Shown: positions 53,807-62,556, counted from the first letter of the stretch. The stretch: 64,000 nucleotides of DNA from JAVVHE01 sp032249695 (GCA_032249695.1 JAVVHE010000015.1:1-64000); one strand, 5' to 3'. Notes: generated from the sequence alone by a model not told the origin. Translations and numbers: made by a program.

Positions 53807-54663
53807 CAGGCCCAGCCGTGCTTGCGCATTTGCGCCTGGCATGCCCCCACCGCCAGCGTGCGCACCCGGCCGATATAGGCGGCGCGCTCGGCCACCGAGA
53901 TCACGCCGCGCGCATGCATGAGGTTGAACAGGTGGCTCGCCGTGATGGCCTGCTCGTAGGCCGGGATCGGCAACCCGGCTGCGATCAGATGCTGCGCCGC
54001 GGCCTCGGCCTCGCGGAACTGGCGCAGGAGCACGTCGGTGTCGGCATGCTCGAAATTATACGCGCTCATCTGACGCTCGTTCTCCAGGAACACGTCGCCG
54101 TAGGTCACGCCCGCGTCGTTGAACGCCAGCTTGTAGACGTCGTCGACGCCCTGTGCATACATCGCCAGCCGCTCCAGCCCGTAGGTGATCTCGCCGCTGA
54201 CCGGTTTGCAGTCATAGCCGCCCACCTGCTGGAAATAGGTGAACTGCGTCACCTCCATGCCGTCGCACCACACCTCCCAGCCCAGCCCCCATGCGCCGAG
54301 CGTCGGGCTTTCCCAGTCGTCCTCGACGAAGCGGATGTCATGCAGCCTGAGGTCGATGCCGATCGCCTCCAGCGAGCCCAGATACTGGTCGAGGATGTCG
54401 GACGGCGACGGCTTCAGGATCACCTGGAACTGGTAATAATGCTGCAGCCGGTTGGGGTTCTCGCCATAGCGCCCGTCGGTCGGGCGGCGGCAGGGCTGCG
54501 CATAGGCGGCACGCCACGGATCGGGCCCGAGCGAGCGGAGCGTGGTCGCGGGGTGGAACGTGCCCGCCCCCATCGCGAGGTCGTAGGGTTGCAACAGCAC
54601 GCAGCCGCGCTCGCCCCAGTAGGCCTGCAGCGCTAGGATCATGGCTTGGAACGGCAGCGCCAT
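53806..54663 (-). CDS. glyQ: glycine--tRNA ligase subunit alpha
   Basis: 285 residues from ATG 54663; an upstream TTG at 54702 would add 13 residues and cannot be excluded. Class II synthetase alpha subunit with FQAMILALQAYWGERGCVLLQPYD, the motif around AGTFHPATTLRSLGPDPW, and RRPTDGRYGENPNRLQHYYQ. Forms the alpha2beta2 glycyl-tRNA synthetase with GlyS. No insertion is seen in this gene. Confidence 0.96.
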   Translation of the reverse strand: MALPFQAMILALQAYWGERGCVLLQPYDLAMGAGTFHPATTLRSLGPDPWRAAYAQPCRRPTDGRYGENPNRLQHYYQFQVILKPSPSDILDQYLGSLEAIGIDLRLHDIRFVEDDWESPTLGAWGLGWEVWCDGMEVTQFTYFQQVGGYDCKPVSGEITYGLERLAMYAQGVDDVYKLAFNDAGVTYGDVFLENERQMSAYNFEHADTDVLLRQFREAEAAAQHLIAAGLPIPAYEQAITASHLFNLMHARGVISVAERAAYIGRVRTLAVGACQAQMRKHGWA

Positions 54664-54716
54664 CGTGGCGGGCTCGTGCACGGCGGCGGCTTCAGGCGTC
54701 AAGCGCGCTCGCGTGC

Positions 54717-54745
54717 TTGTTCATTTGTTCCGGCGGGCCTATAGT
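54717..54745 (+). promoter_or_regulatory. sigma70-like promoter for the patatin operon
   Basis: TTGTTC (54717-54722) and TATAGT (54740-54745) are separated by 17 nt and lie 57 bp before the patatin start, in the gap divergent from glyQ. Confidence 0.5.
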
Positions 54746-54801
54746 CGGGATGCGATAGAGGGACGCGGGGCTGTGATCCCGCCTGCTGAGGGGCTAGGGG
54801 A

Positions 54802-55866
54802 ATGGCGGACGATAACCTCCGTGCTGGCGCGGCTGCGCCGGAACGCGCTGGGCAGAACACGAAACTGGTGAATCTGGCGCTGCAGGGCGGCGGCGCGCAC
54901 GGCGCGTTCGCTTGGGGCGTGCTCGATCGCATCCTGGAAGACGGACGCATCGATTTCGATGGAGTGAGCGCGACGTCGGCCGGTGCGATGAACGCAACGG
55001 TGCTTGGTTACGGCCTGACGATCGGCGGCAAAGAAGGCGCACGCGAGCAACTCGCGCATTTCTGGCAGAAGATCAGCGACGCGGGCAGCAAGGGTGTTCT
55101 CCAGCCCAGCTGGATAGACAAGATGCTGGGCAACCACAGCCTGGATTTCTCGCCGGCCTTCATGGTGTTCGATCTGATGAGCCGGGTGATGAGCCCGTAT
55201 GATCTGAACCCCTTCAACTTCAACCCGCTGCGCGATGTGCTGGAATCCGTCGTCGATTTCGAACAGCTGCGCGCGGGCTGCCCGGTGAAGCTCTACCTCA
55301 GCGCGACGAACGTCCGGACGGGTAAGGTCCGCGTCTTTGAAACGCACGAGATCGGACCGGACCAGGTGCTGGCGAGCGGCTGCCTGCCGTTCCTGTTCCA
55401 CACGATTGAGATTGATGGCGAAGCCTACTGGGACGGTGGGTACATGGGAAACCCCGCCATCTTTCCGCTGATCTATGGTGCGCGGTCGAACGACGTGATG
55501 ATTATTCACATCAACCCGCTCTATCGTGATGAGATTCCGCGCACAGCCAAGGATATCCTGAACCGCATCAACGAAATCAGCTTCAACAGCTCGCTGATGC
55601 GCGAGATGCGGGCGATTGCGTTCGTCACCCACCTGATCGACGACGGCCAGCTGCACGACGAAAAGCACCGCCGGATGTTCGTTCACTCCATCCGCGACGA
55701 CGAGTTCATGCGCTCGCTTGGCGTCACGTCGAAGCTGAACCCGGATTGGGATTTCCTGTGCAAGCTGCGCGACGTGGGGCGCGAGCGGGCCGAGGTGTGG
55801 TTATCGCAAAACTTCGACGATATCGGCCGCAAGAGCACGACCGATCTCAAGGATCTCTTCATGTAG
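54802..55866 (+). CDS. patatin-like phospholipase
   Basis: 354 residues. Oxyanion-hole motif NLALQGGGAHGAFAWG (about residue 25), nucleophile Ser in SATSAGAMNA (Ala in the first Gly position of GxSxG, a variant I believe is frequent in this subgroup), and the dyad Asp in YWDGGYMGNP. Patatins are Ser-Asp lipid acyl hydrolases. There is no signal peptide. It is followed by two acetoacetate-decarboxylase-like genes with short gaps and good ribosome-binding sites, forming a likely three-gene operon. The link suggests short-chain hydroxy/keto acid or polyhydroxyalkanoate metabolism, by inference only. Confidence 0.9.
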   Translation: MADDNLRAGAAAPERAGQNTKLVNLALQGGGAHGAFAWGVLDRILEDGRIDFDGVSATSAGAMNATVLGYGLTIGGKEGAREQLAHFWQKISDAGSKGVLQPSWIDKMLGNHSLDFSPAFMVFDLMSRVMSPYDLNPFNFNPLRDVLESVVDFEQLRAGCPVKLYLSATNVRTGKVRVFETHEIGPDQVLASGCLPFLFHTIEIDGEAYWDGGYMGNPAIFPLIYGARSNDVMIIHINPLYRDEIPRTAKDILNRINEISFNSSLMREMRAIAFVTHLIDDGQLHDEKHRRMFVHSIRDDEFMRSLGVTSKLNPDWDFLCKLRDVGRERAEVWLSQNFDDIGRKSTTDLKDLFM

Positions 55867-55905
55867 TTGCGCCCGACGCCGGGCAAGGGGATTGGGGGAC
55901 GAGGG

Positions 55906-56658
55906 ATGACGCCTGAACAGATATTAGCACTGCCGTGTGTGCCGGCGATCAGCCCCAGCTATCCGCTGGGGCCCTACCGCTTCGTCAACCGCGAATACAT
56001 GATCATCACCTACGAAACCGATCCGGAGCTGCTGCGTCAGGCGGTTCCCGAGCCGCTGGTGCCGAATGCCGACAACCAGGTGCTCTATGAGTGGATCCGC
56101 ATGCCGGACAGCTCTGGCTTCGGTGACTATACCGAATCGGGCGTCGTGATCCCGTGCACATTCAACGGCGAGCCGATCAACTTCACGGCGCAGATGTACC
56201 TGGATGACGAGCCGCCGATCAGTGCCGGACGCGAGATCTGGGGCTTCCCGAAGAAATACGCCTTTCCGAAGATCAGCGTGAACGGCGACACGCTGACGGG
56301 CACGTTGCATTATGCGGGCGAGCTCGTGGCGATGGGCACGATGGCCTACAAGCACCAGATCAGCCCGGGCGGAGCCGAAGCGACCGCCAAGGGCATGACC
56401 AAGACGCAGTGCAACCTGAAGATCATCCCCGACGTGGATGGCAATCCGAAAATCTGCCAGCTGGTCGCCTATAATCTGGAAGACATCACGATCCACGGCA
56501 GCTGGATCAGCCCCGCCCGGCTGCAGCTGATTCCACACGTGAATGCTCCGGTGGGCGATCTGCCGGTCAAGCGCATCGTCGGCGGCAAGCACTTTCTCGG
56601 CAACCTGACGCTGCCGCATGGACGGGTGCTCTATGACTACATCACGGGCCAGGACTGA
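55906..56658 (+). CDS. acetoacetate decarboxylase family protein, canonical active site
   Basis: 250 residues from ATG 55906 (GGGGGACGAGGG just before). Acetoacetate decarboxylase fold. Expected catalytic features are present: the Lys pair in REIWGFPKKYAFPK (Lys116-Lys117 here, equivalent to the Schiff-base Lys115 and its neighbour in the clostridial enzyme), a Glu in YTESGVVIPC, and Arg/Tyr in GPYRFVNREYMII. It should decarboxylate acetoacetate or a related beta-keto acid. Its tandem neighbour is clearly homologous. Confidence 0.9.
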   Translation: MTPEQILALPCVPAISPSYPLGPYRFVNREYMIITYETDPELLRQAVPEPLVPNADNQVLYEWIRMPDSSGFGDYTESGVVIPCTFNGEPINFTAQMYLDDEPPISAGREIWGFPKKYAFPKISVNGDTLTGTLHYAGELVAMGTMAYKHQISPGGAEATAKGMTKTQCNLKIIPDVDGNPKICQLVAYNLEDITIHGSWISPARLQLIPHVNAPVGDLPVKRIVGGKHFLGNLTLPHGRVLYDYITGQD

Positions 56659-56673
56659 GGGGGAGTTCGGACC

Positions 56674-57414
56674 ATGAACAAGCAAGACGTCCTCAAGCTG
56701 GCTTCGATGCCGCTGCAAAGCCCGACCTATCCGCGCGGGCCGTACCGGTTCTTCAACCGTCAATATATGGTGCACCACTACCGTACCGACCCGGCGCTGA
56801 TCCGGCAGAACCTGCCCGAGCCGCTGCTGCCCGAGGGCGACACGGTGACGGTGCAGTGGCTCGATCTCCCCGATGGCGAGGGCTTCGGCGCCTATTCGGC
56901 CGCGGCGCAGACGATCCCGTGCACCCTGAACGGCCATCCGTGCTCGTTCATCGTTCAGATGTACGTGGACAACTGTCCGCCGCTGGCGGGTGGTCGCGAG
57001 ATCTGGGGCTATCCGATGAAGTACGGCATCGCGAAGCTGTGCGTGAACAGCGACACGCTCACCGGCACGCTCGATTATGCGCGCGAGAACGTTGCGGTGG
57101 GGACGATGACCTATAAGCACGCAGCCTATGGCGACGGGCACGAGGCCGCGAAGGCGTTCTTCGACCGTACGCAGGTTACGCTGAAGGTGATCCCGGGCAT
57201 CGACGGCAAGCCCGCCATCGCGCAGCTTGTCGGCGTCGACATGGAGCAGGTGAAGGTGGAAGGCGCCTGGACCGGCCGCGGCCGCCTGGAACTGAACCCC
57301 GCCGTCAATGCCCCGCTTGCCGACTTGCCGGTGCTGGAGCACCGCGGCGCACTGCACATGGTCACCAGCATGACGCTGCCCTACGGCCGCGTGCTGCACG
57401 ACTATTTGGGGTGA
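56674..57414 (+). CDS. acetoacetate decarboxylase family paralogue with altered active site
   Basis: 246 residues, ATG 56674 with GAGGGGGAG upstream, 15 bp after its paralogue. Overall clearly homologous (GPYRFFNRQYMVHHYRTDP, GTLDYARENVAVGTMTYKH). However, the Lys pair reads REIWGYPMKYG, so the first Lys is Met115 with Lys116 next. The Glu-containing segment reads YSAAAQTIPC, with no Glu. The protein may be inactive, a partner of the first copy, or have a different reaction; ADC-superfamily members with other activities are known. Confidence 0.85.
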   Translation: MNKQDVLKLASMPLQSPTYPRGPYRFFNRQYMVHHYRTDPALIRQNLPEPLLPEGDTVTVQWLDLPDGEGFGAYSAAAQTIPCTLNGHPCSFIVQMYVDNCPPLAGGREIWGYPMKYGIAKLCVNSDTLTGTLDYARENVAVGTMTYKHAAYGDGHEAAKAFFDRTQVTLKVIPGIDGKPAIAQLVGVDMEQVKVEGAWTGRGRLELNPAVNAPLADLPVLEHRGALHMVTSMTLPYGRVLHDYLG

Positions 57415-57434
57415 TCGGCGCGAAGAGCAGAGTG

Positions 57435-57457
57435 AGGGGCAGCTGCCCCTGATCTTT
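57435..57457. terminator. hairpin between convergent genes
   Basis: AGGGGC-AGCT-GCCCCT (57435-57450) followed on the plus strand by GATCTTT lies 20 bp after the decarboxylase stop, ahead of convergent metG. The T-run is imperfect. Confidence 0.4.
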
Positions 57458-57500
57458 GCGCTCCTGCAATCGGCCTCGGTGCGATAGGGGCAGGGCGCGG

Positions 57501-59030
57501 CTAATCCACCGGCGCGTTGACGCGCGGGAACACGCCCTGCGGTGTTGGCAGCGCGGTACCGGCCGCGACGCCGATGTCTAGAGCCTCGAAGCTGCGCCTC
57601 GCGGCTGCGACGCCCAGCTGATCGAGCAGCCGCGCGGCCGAGCTGGGGCAGGCGGGCGCCAGCAGCAGCGCGATGCGCCGCACCGCGTCGAGCGTTTCGG
57701 CGAGCACGGCTTCCATGCGCGGCCGGTCGGTCTTGGCGAGCGCCCAAGGTGCTGCGTCGGCGAAATAGCCGTTGGCTGCGCTCACCATCTTCATCAGGCT
57801 TTCAAGCCCTCGATGCAGCGCCAGGCTGTCCATCGCGTCCATGTAGGCTGCCGTCCCCTCGGTCAGCGCGGCGCGCAGCTCGGCTTCGGCTGTATCAGGC
57901 TCGGCGCGGGCTGGGATCGCGCCGCCGCACTGCTTGGCGACGATGGACAGCGAGCGTTGCGCGAGATTGCCGATGCCGTTTGCCAGCTCGGCGTTCGTGC
58001 GCGTGACGATCGCTTCGTGGCTGTAGCTGCCGTCCTGGCCGAACGGCACCTCGCGCAGCAGGAACCAGCGGATCGGATCGACTCCGTAGGTTGCCGCAAA
58101 ACCGAACGGGCCTTCGGCGTTGCCAGCCGATTTTCCCATCTTTTCGCCGCGTTGCAGCAAGAAGCCGTGGCCGAACTCGGCGCGTGGAAGGGGCAGGCCG
58201 ACGCTCATCAGGAAGGCGGGCCAGTAGACGGCATGGAAGCGGACGATGTCCTTGCCGATCACGTGCAGGTCCGCGGGCCAGCGCGCCTCCCATCCCTCGG
58301 CGGGCCAGCCGGAGCGCGTCAGGTAGTTGGTCAGCGCGTCGACCCACACATACATCACGTGGCCGGGCGCGCCGGGCACGGGCACGCCCCAGTCGAAGCT
58401 GGTGCGGCTGATCGACAGGTCCTTGAGGCCGCCCGCCACGAAGCTTCGCGCCTCGTTCAGCCGCGCTTCGGGCCGCAGGAATCCGGGCTGCTCGTCATAC
58501 AGCCGCAGCAACCGGTCAGCGTAGCGAGACAGGCGAAAGAAATAGCTCTCCTCGACGGTCCATTCGACGGGGGTGCCCTGCGGGCTGCGATAGCCTTCGC
58601 CGTCGGGGTTGGGGACGATCTCGTCCTCACCATAGAAGGCTTCGTCGCGGACCGAATACCAGCCCTCGTAGCGATCGAGATAGATGTCGCCAGCTGCTTC
58701 CATGCGCCGCCACAGTTCCTGGCAGGTGGCGATATGGTCGGCATCGGTGGTGCGGATGAACCGGTCGAAGCCGATATCGAACGTCTGCGCGAGCTTCAGG
58801 AACTCGTCGCCGTTGCGGTCGGCAAGCTCGCGCGGGGTCACTCCGGCAGCGCGCGCGGCCTGCGCCATCTTCAGGCCGTGGACGTCGGTTCCCGTCATGA
58901 AGAACACGTCGTTGCCCTTCAGGCGGCGGTAGCGCGCGATCGCGTCGGCGGCGATCATTTCGTAGGCGTGGCCCAGGTGCGGGCTTCCGTTCGGGTAGTA
59001 GATCGCGGTGGTAATGTAGAAACTGCTCAC
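57501..59030 (-). CDS. metG: methionine--tRNA ligase
   Basis: 509 residues, GTG start. Class I synthetase: HIGH motif as PHLGHAY (residue 17), KMSKS motif as EKMGKSAGN, and the MetG blocks AIYYPNGSPHLGHAYEMIAAD and TRTSFDWGVPVPG plus VIGKDIVRFHAVYWPAFL. Four-Cys zinc knuckle and C-terminal tRNA-binding (EMAP-like) domain are not seen, fitting the shorter MetG type common in alphaproteobacteria. The next upstream gene, holB, ends 10 bp before its start. Confidence 0.97.
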   Translation of the reverse strand: MSSFYITTAIYYPNGSPHLGHAYEMIAADAIARYRRLKGNDVFFMTGTDVHGLKMAQAARAAGVTPRELADRNGDEFLKLAQTFDIGFDRFIRTTDADHIATCQELWRRMEAAGDIYLDRYEGWYSVRDEAFYGEDEIVPNPDGEGYRSPQGTPVEWTVEESYFFRLSRYADRLLRLYDEQPGFLRPEARLNEARSFVAGGLKDLSISRTSFDWGVPVPGAPGHVMYVWVDALTNYLTRSGWPAEGWEARWPADLHVIGKDIVRFHAVYWPAFLMSVGLPLPRAEFGHGFLLQRGEKMGKSAGNAEGPFGFAATYGVDPIRWFLLREVPFGQDGSYSHEAIVTRTNAELANGIGNLAQRSLSIVAKQCGGAIPARAEPDTAEAELRAALTEGTAAYMDAMDSLALHRGLESLMKMVSAANGYFADAAPWALAKTDRPRMEAVLAETLDAVRRIALLLAPACPSSAARLLDQLGVAAARRSFEALDIGVAAGTALPTPQGVFPRVNAPVD

Positions 59031-59039
59031 CCGCGGCCC

Positions 59040-60038
59040 CTAGCGCGCCGCTGCGCCAGCGACCAAGCCCGCCAGCTCGGCGACGACCGATTGTTGCTCC
59101 AAGCTCAGCGGCACGGCTTCGTCGGCCAGCTTCTGCGCGCGCTCCCAGCGGTCAAGCAGTGCGGGCAGGCGCGCGTCGGGCGCGGTGCGGGCATGCGCGG
59201 CAAGCGTGCGCGGCGCAAGATCGAGCAGCGCCTCGAAGCGCGGCTGGCCTGCCTTGCCCTGCAGCCACTGTGCGAGCTTCAATCCGAGCGCGGGCGCGTC
59301 GTGCGGCGCCGCTGCAGCAAGCGTATCGAGCGCGGCCTGCAGTTCGCCGATGTGGAGGCCAGCGTAGGCCACCGCGCGCCCCGGCGCTCCGGCCGCGACG
59401 CGCTCCAGTGCGGCGCGCTCGACTGCAGGCGATTCGGGCAGCGCCTCGGCGAGGACGGCTGCGGTTTCGGCCGGTGTCAGCAGGTCGAAGCGCAGGCGGC
59501 GGCAGCGCGAGCGGATCGTCGGCAGCAGCCGCCCCGGTGCATGGCTCACCAGCAGAAACAGCGTCCGCGCGGGCGGCTCCTCCAAGCTTTTCAGGAGTGA
59601 ATTGGCGCTTTGCGTGTTCAAATCATCCACTGCATCGATGATGACGACGCGCCACTCGGCAAGCGCGCTCGTAGACTGGAACAGCTTCAGAATGCCCCGG
59701 TACTCAATCGACTCAAGGGTGCTGCCCTTATCCGGAGTGCCACCGCGGAGCTGGACGAGAACAATCTCCTTCCCAAGCTCGCCGTTCTTCCGAAGCGGCC
59801 GCTCGATGACGATCAGATCGGGATGGCTGCCCGCTGCGATCAGCCGTGCGGCGGGATGGTCGTCGGCCACGCCAAAGGTCGGCGCGCCCGCCAGCACCAT
59901 GCGCGCGGCAGAGTCGGCGAAGGTCCGTTTGCCGACCCCCTCCGGCCCCGCGAGCAGCCATGCATGGTGCAGCCGCCCCGCGCTCCACGCTGCGAGGAAC
60001 TGCGCCGCTGCACTCTCCTGCCCGATCACCACGCCCAT
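59040..60038 (-). CDS. holB: DNA polymerase III subunit delta'
   Basis: 332 residues. Clamp-loader delta' with Walker A-like LLAGPEGVGKRTFADSAAR (residue 29), the strand VVIIDAVDDLNTQSANSLLKSLEEPP and sensor region LLVSHAPGRLLPTIRSRCRRL with the Arg finger. The order holB-metG is normal in alphaproteobacteria, but the usual upstream tmk is replaced by a sulfotransferase gene. The stretch 59590-59800 looks less GC-rich than its surroundings and holds a few extra residues (GGTPDKGSTLESIEYR), possibly local recombination. Confidence 0.92.
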   Translation of the reverse strand: MGVVIGQESAAAQFLAAWSAGRLHHAWLLAGPEGVGKRTFADSAARMVLAGAPTFGVADDHPAARLIAAGSHPDLIVIERPLRKNGELGKEIVLVQLRGGTPDKGSTLESIEYRGILKLFQSTSALAEWRVVIIDAVDDLNTQSANSLLKSLEEPPARTLFLLVSHAPGRLLPTIRSRCRRLRFDLLTPAETAAVLAEALPESPAVERAALERVAAGAPGRAVAYAGLHIGELQAALDTLAAAAPHDAPALGLKLAQWLQGKAGQPRFEALLDLAPRTLAAHARTAPDARLPALLDRWERAQKLADEAVPLSLEQQSVVAELAGLVAGAAAR

Positions 60039-60182
60039 CGCGTTTCGGCCTTCACCTCAATTTCACGAGGTTCGCGCGGGCGGGGGTGCGCGACGGCGCT
60101 TTAGCTTTGCCCGCCGGGACGGCGTGCGCGGGCCGGGAGCGGAGCGGGTGCAGCATCGCTCCGCACGCTGTCACGCCCGGTT

Positions 60183-61022
60183 CTACAATGAAAGGCCAGG
60201 CTCGCGCGCGTCATAGCCCAGCGCTCGCATTTCGGCACCGCAGCCATCGGCGAGCAGCGCGCGCAACTCGGGGGTCCAGCGGAACGGTTTCAGCCGGGCG
60301 ATACGGCGCGAGGCGAGGATCGCGGTCGAGCGCGGCCGTATCGAAATGATTCGCGCCCAGCGCGCCTCGGCCAGGCTGGTCCATGCCGCGGGCAGCAGCG
60401 GATCGCACAGCGCCGGCGCTTCGTTCAGCAGCGCCGCGATCCGCAGCGTCGTGCCGAGCGGATCGGCGAGAATGTCCTCATAGGGCAGCACAAGTGGCGG
60501 CGGCCGATCGAGGATCGCACAGGTCTGCCGCGCCCAGGCGGCGGCCTCGTGCCGTACGAATTCGGGCGCGGGCGGCGGCGGCCCCAGCCCGCGCGCCGCC
60601 CCGGTATGATTGAGCGCCCAGATCGACGGCAGCACCGCAACCGGATCGCGCACCGCGTGAATGACCGTTCCGCGATCGCGAACCCAGCTCATCAGCGGAT
60701 TTACTGGCGCCCCCAGCCATTCCAACCAGTGATGCGTCTTGATGATCGGCCGGGGCGCGCGGCGCAGTGCACGCAGCTCCGCAGCGGGCGGGGCCGAGCC
60801 GGCGACCGCGGCGTCCAGCCGGCAATAGAGCGCCGACATGCACTCGCCGGGCCATTTCCAGCTGGCAAATGCCGGGAATTGCCGCCGGATGAGGTCGATC
60901 GTCAGATGCGTGCCCGAACGGCCGAAGCTGGAAATGACGACCGGATCTCCCGGGCCGCCGCCGTCGCCGTCGCCGACGGTGGGAGGGCCGATGAGCGCGG
61001 GAGCGATACGTTCGAACTCCAT
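60183..61022 (-). CDS. sulfotransferase family protein
   Basis: 279 residues. PAPS-dependent sulfotransferase fold: 5'-phosphosulfate loop ISSFGRSGTHLTIDLIRRQ (residue 31), core block IIKTHHWLEWL, 3'-phosphate motif VIHAVRDPVAVLPSIWALN, and a later LPYEDILADPLGTTLRI block. It is probably cytoplasmic; the acceptor (glycan, lipid or other metabolite) is not known. ATG 61022 has GGAGGTG upstream, and a long inverted repeat covers this ribosome-binding site. A hairpin without a T-run (60139-60164) follows its stop. Confidence 0.82.
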   Translation of the reverse strand: MEFERIAPALIGPPTVGDGDGGGPGDPVVISSFGRSGTHLTIDLIRRQFPAFASWKWPGECMSALYCRLDAAVAGSAPPAAELRALRRAPRPIIKTHHWLEWLGAPVNPLMSWVRDRGTVIHAVRDPVAVLPSIWALNHTGAARGLGPPPPAPEFVRHEAAAWARQTCAILDRPPPLVLPYEDILADPLGTTLRIAALLNEAPALCDPLLPAAWTSLAEARWARIISIRPRSTAILASRRIARLKPFRWTPELRALLADGCGAEMRALGYDAREPGLSL

Positions 61023-61059
61023 CCGTCACCTCCGCGTATGTTACGCGGGAGTGACGGAT
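61021..61059. promoter_or_regulatory. long inverted repeat over the sulfotransferase ribosome-binding site
   Basis: Arms of 18 bp (61021-61038 and 61042-61059) match at 16 positions around a 3-nt centre: outer ATCCGTCAC/GTGACGGAT and inner TCCGCGTA/TACGCGGGA. The left arm contains the GGAGGTG site and reaches into the start codon. An RNA hairpin could mask translation initiation; as DNA it could be an operator. Confidence 0.6.
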
Positions 61060-61098
61060 CGCCCCCGAGGTTTTACGTAATTTTCATGTCGGTTGCGC

Positions 61099-62556
61099 TC
61101 ATGCCAGCATTGTCAGCGGTTGTTCGACTAGTCCGCGGAATGCCTGCATCAGCTGCGCGCCGACCGCACCGTCGATCGCTCGGTGATCGAAGCTGCCCGT
61201 GGCGGTCATGATCGTCGCTGGCACGATCGCGTCGCCGTCCACCCACGGCCGCCGTTCGCCGGCGCCGACCGCGAGGATCATGCCCTGCGGCGGGTTGATC
61301 ACCGCTTCAAACTGCTTGATGCCGTACATGCCGAGATTGCTGAGGCTGGCGGTGCCGCCCTGATATTCATGCGGCTGCAGCTTGCCGTCCTTGGCTCGCG
61401 CCGCGAGCTCCTTCATGCGCATCGCGATTTCAGAAACGCGGATCTGGTCGGCGCCCGTGATGATCGGCGTGATCAGCCCTGCCGGGATCGCGACCGCGAC
61501 CGAGATGTCGGCGCGACCAAACTTCAGCAGGCTGTCGCCGGTGAAGCTAACATTGGCATCCGGCACTTGTCGCAGCGCGAGCGCAAGCGCCTTGATCAGC
61601 AGATCGTTGACGCTGAGCTTGACTCCCTGGCCGTCGAGGCTGGCGTTCAATTCCCCGCGCAGCTTCAAGAGCGCATCGAGGCGCACGTCGACCGCGAGAT
61701 AATAATGCGGGACGGTTTGCTTCGATTCGGTCAGCCGCCTGGCGATGACCTTGCGCATGTTGGAAAGCTTGACCGCCTGGTGGGGGATGTCCGCCGCCTC
61801 GGCGGGCAAGCCAGCTGGTGACTCTGGCGCGGGCGCGGGCGCCTTGACCCCTCCACCACCCGGCTGCGCCGCGCGGTCGGGCGTCCCCGGCGGGGGAGGA
61901 GAGGGTTGGGCCGCGCGTTTTTCCTCTCCCGACGCTTCACGGGAACCGCCGGCCGCTTGGCCGGCGATGGGGCGTGCCGCCGACGCGCTGGCACCCGCCG
62001 CATCCACATCGGCCTTGACGATCCGTCCGCCCGGCCCCGATCCGGTCAGCGCGGAAAGCTCGATTCCTCGCAGCTCCGCCAGCCGCTTGGCCAGCGGCGA
62101 CGCCTTGACCCTCTCCGCCCCCGCAGGGGGAGGGGAGGTGTTCGCCGCGACCTCGCCGCCGTCCTGCGCCACAAACCCACCGGCCGGTGCCGCGGCCACC
62201 TCCCCGTTCCGAAGAGCGGTTCCGGTCGGCGCTGCGCCCGGTCCATCCCCGGCTAGGCGAGGAGGCGAGGCGTTAGCCTCGCCGGTTGCGTCGAAGGCGC
62301 CAACATCTTCGCCCTCGCCCTCGGCCGCGATGACCGCGATCAGCGCCCCGACCTTCACGTCCTCGGTCCCGTCCGGCACGACGATCCGGGTCAGCGTGCC
62401 CTCGTCGATGGCTTCCACCTCCATCGTTGCCTTGTCGGTCTCGATCTCGGCCAGCACGTCGCCGGGCTTCACGGGGTCACCCTGCTTTTTCAGCCAGCGC
62501 GAGAGCGTGCCGGCCTCCATTGTGGGCGAAAGCGCTGGCATCAGGATGTCGGGCAT
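61099..62556 (-). CDS. pdhC: pyruvate dehydrogenase E2, dihydrolipoamide acetyltransferase
   Basis: 485 residues. One lipoyl domain (Lys in IETDKATMEVEA, residue about 43), a linker, a peripheral subunit-binding domain (SPLAKRLAELRGIELSALTGSGPGGRIVKADV), a second linker, and the catalytic acetyltransferase core with HRAIDGAVGAQLM. Both linkers contain GC-rich palindromic elements and are long and Pro/Gly-rich for the family. It forms the E2 core with the E1-beta gene upstream; a small Cys-rich ORF separates the two. The next gene on the strand is the sulfotransferase. Confidence 0.95.
   Translation of the reverse strand: MPDILMPALSPTMEAGTLSRWLKKQGDPVKPGDVLAEIETDKATMEVEAIDEGTLTRIVVPDGTEDVKVGALIAVIAAEGEGEDVGAFDATGEANASPPRLAGDGPGAAPTGTALRNGEVAAAPAGGFVAQDGGEVAANTSPPPAGAERVKASPLAKRLAELRGIELSALTGSGPGGRIVKADVDAAGASASAARPIAGQAAGGSREASGEEKRAAQPSPPPPGTPDRAAQPGGGGVKAPAPAPESPAGLPAEAADIPHQAVKLSNMRKVIARRLTESKQTVPHYYLAVDVRLDALLKLRGELNASLDGQGVKLSVNDLLIKALALALRQVPDANVSFTGDSLLKFGRADISVAVAIPAGLITPIITGADQIRVSEIAMRMKELAARAKDGKLQPHEYQGGTASLSNLGMYGIKQFEAVINPPQGMILAVGAGERRPWVDGDAIVPATIMTATGSFDHRAIDGAVGAQLMQAFRGLVEQPLTMLA
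61849..61910 (-). repeat. type A palindromic element within pdhC (second linker)
   Basis: On the coding strand it reads CCTCCCCCGCCGGGGACG... and ends GGTGGTGGAGGGG, the same order of modules as the imuB and dnaE2 copies. It encodes Pro- then Gly-rich residues (PSPPPPGTPDR, PGGGG). Confidence 0.6.
62109..62135. repeat. CCCTCTCCGCCCCC/GGGGGAGGGG element within pdhC (first linker)
   Basis: CCCCC-GCA-GGGGG hairpin flanked by CCCTCTCC and AGGGG, in the linker before the subunit-binding domain (coding TSPPPAGAERVK). Confidence 0.55.

Noticed and set aside
59590..59800. Transferred segment inside holB
   Set aside because: The stretch looks lower in GC, but holB motifs continue through it and I could not compute composition; kept as a remark only.
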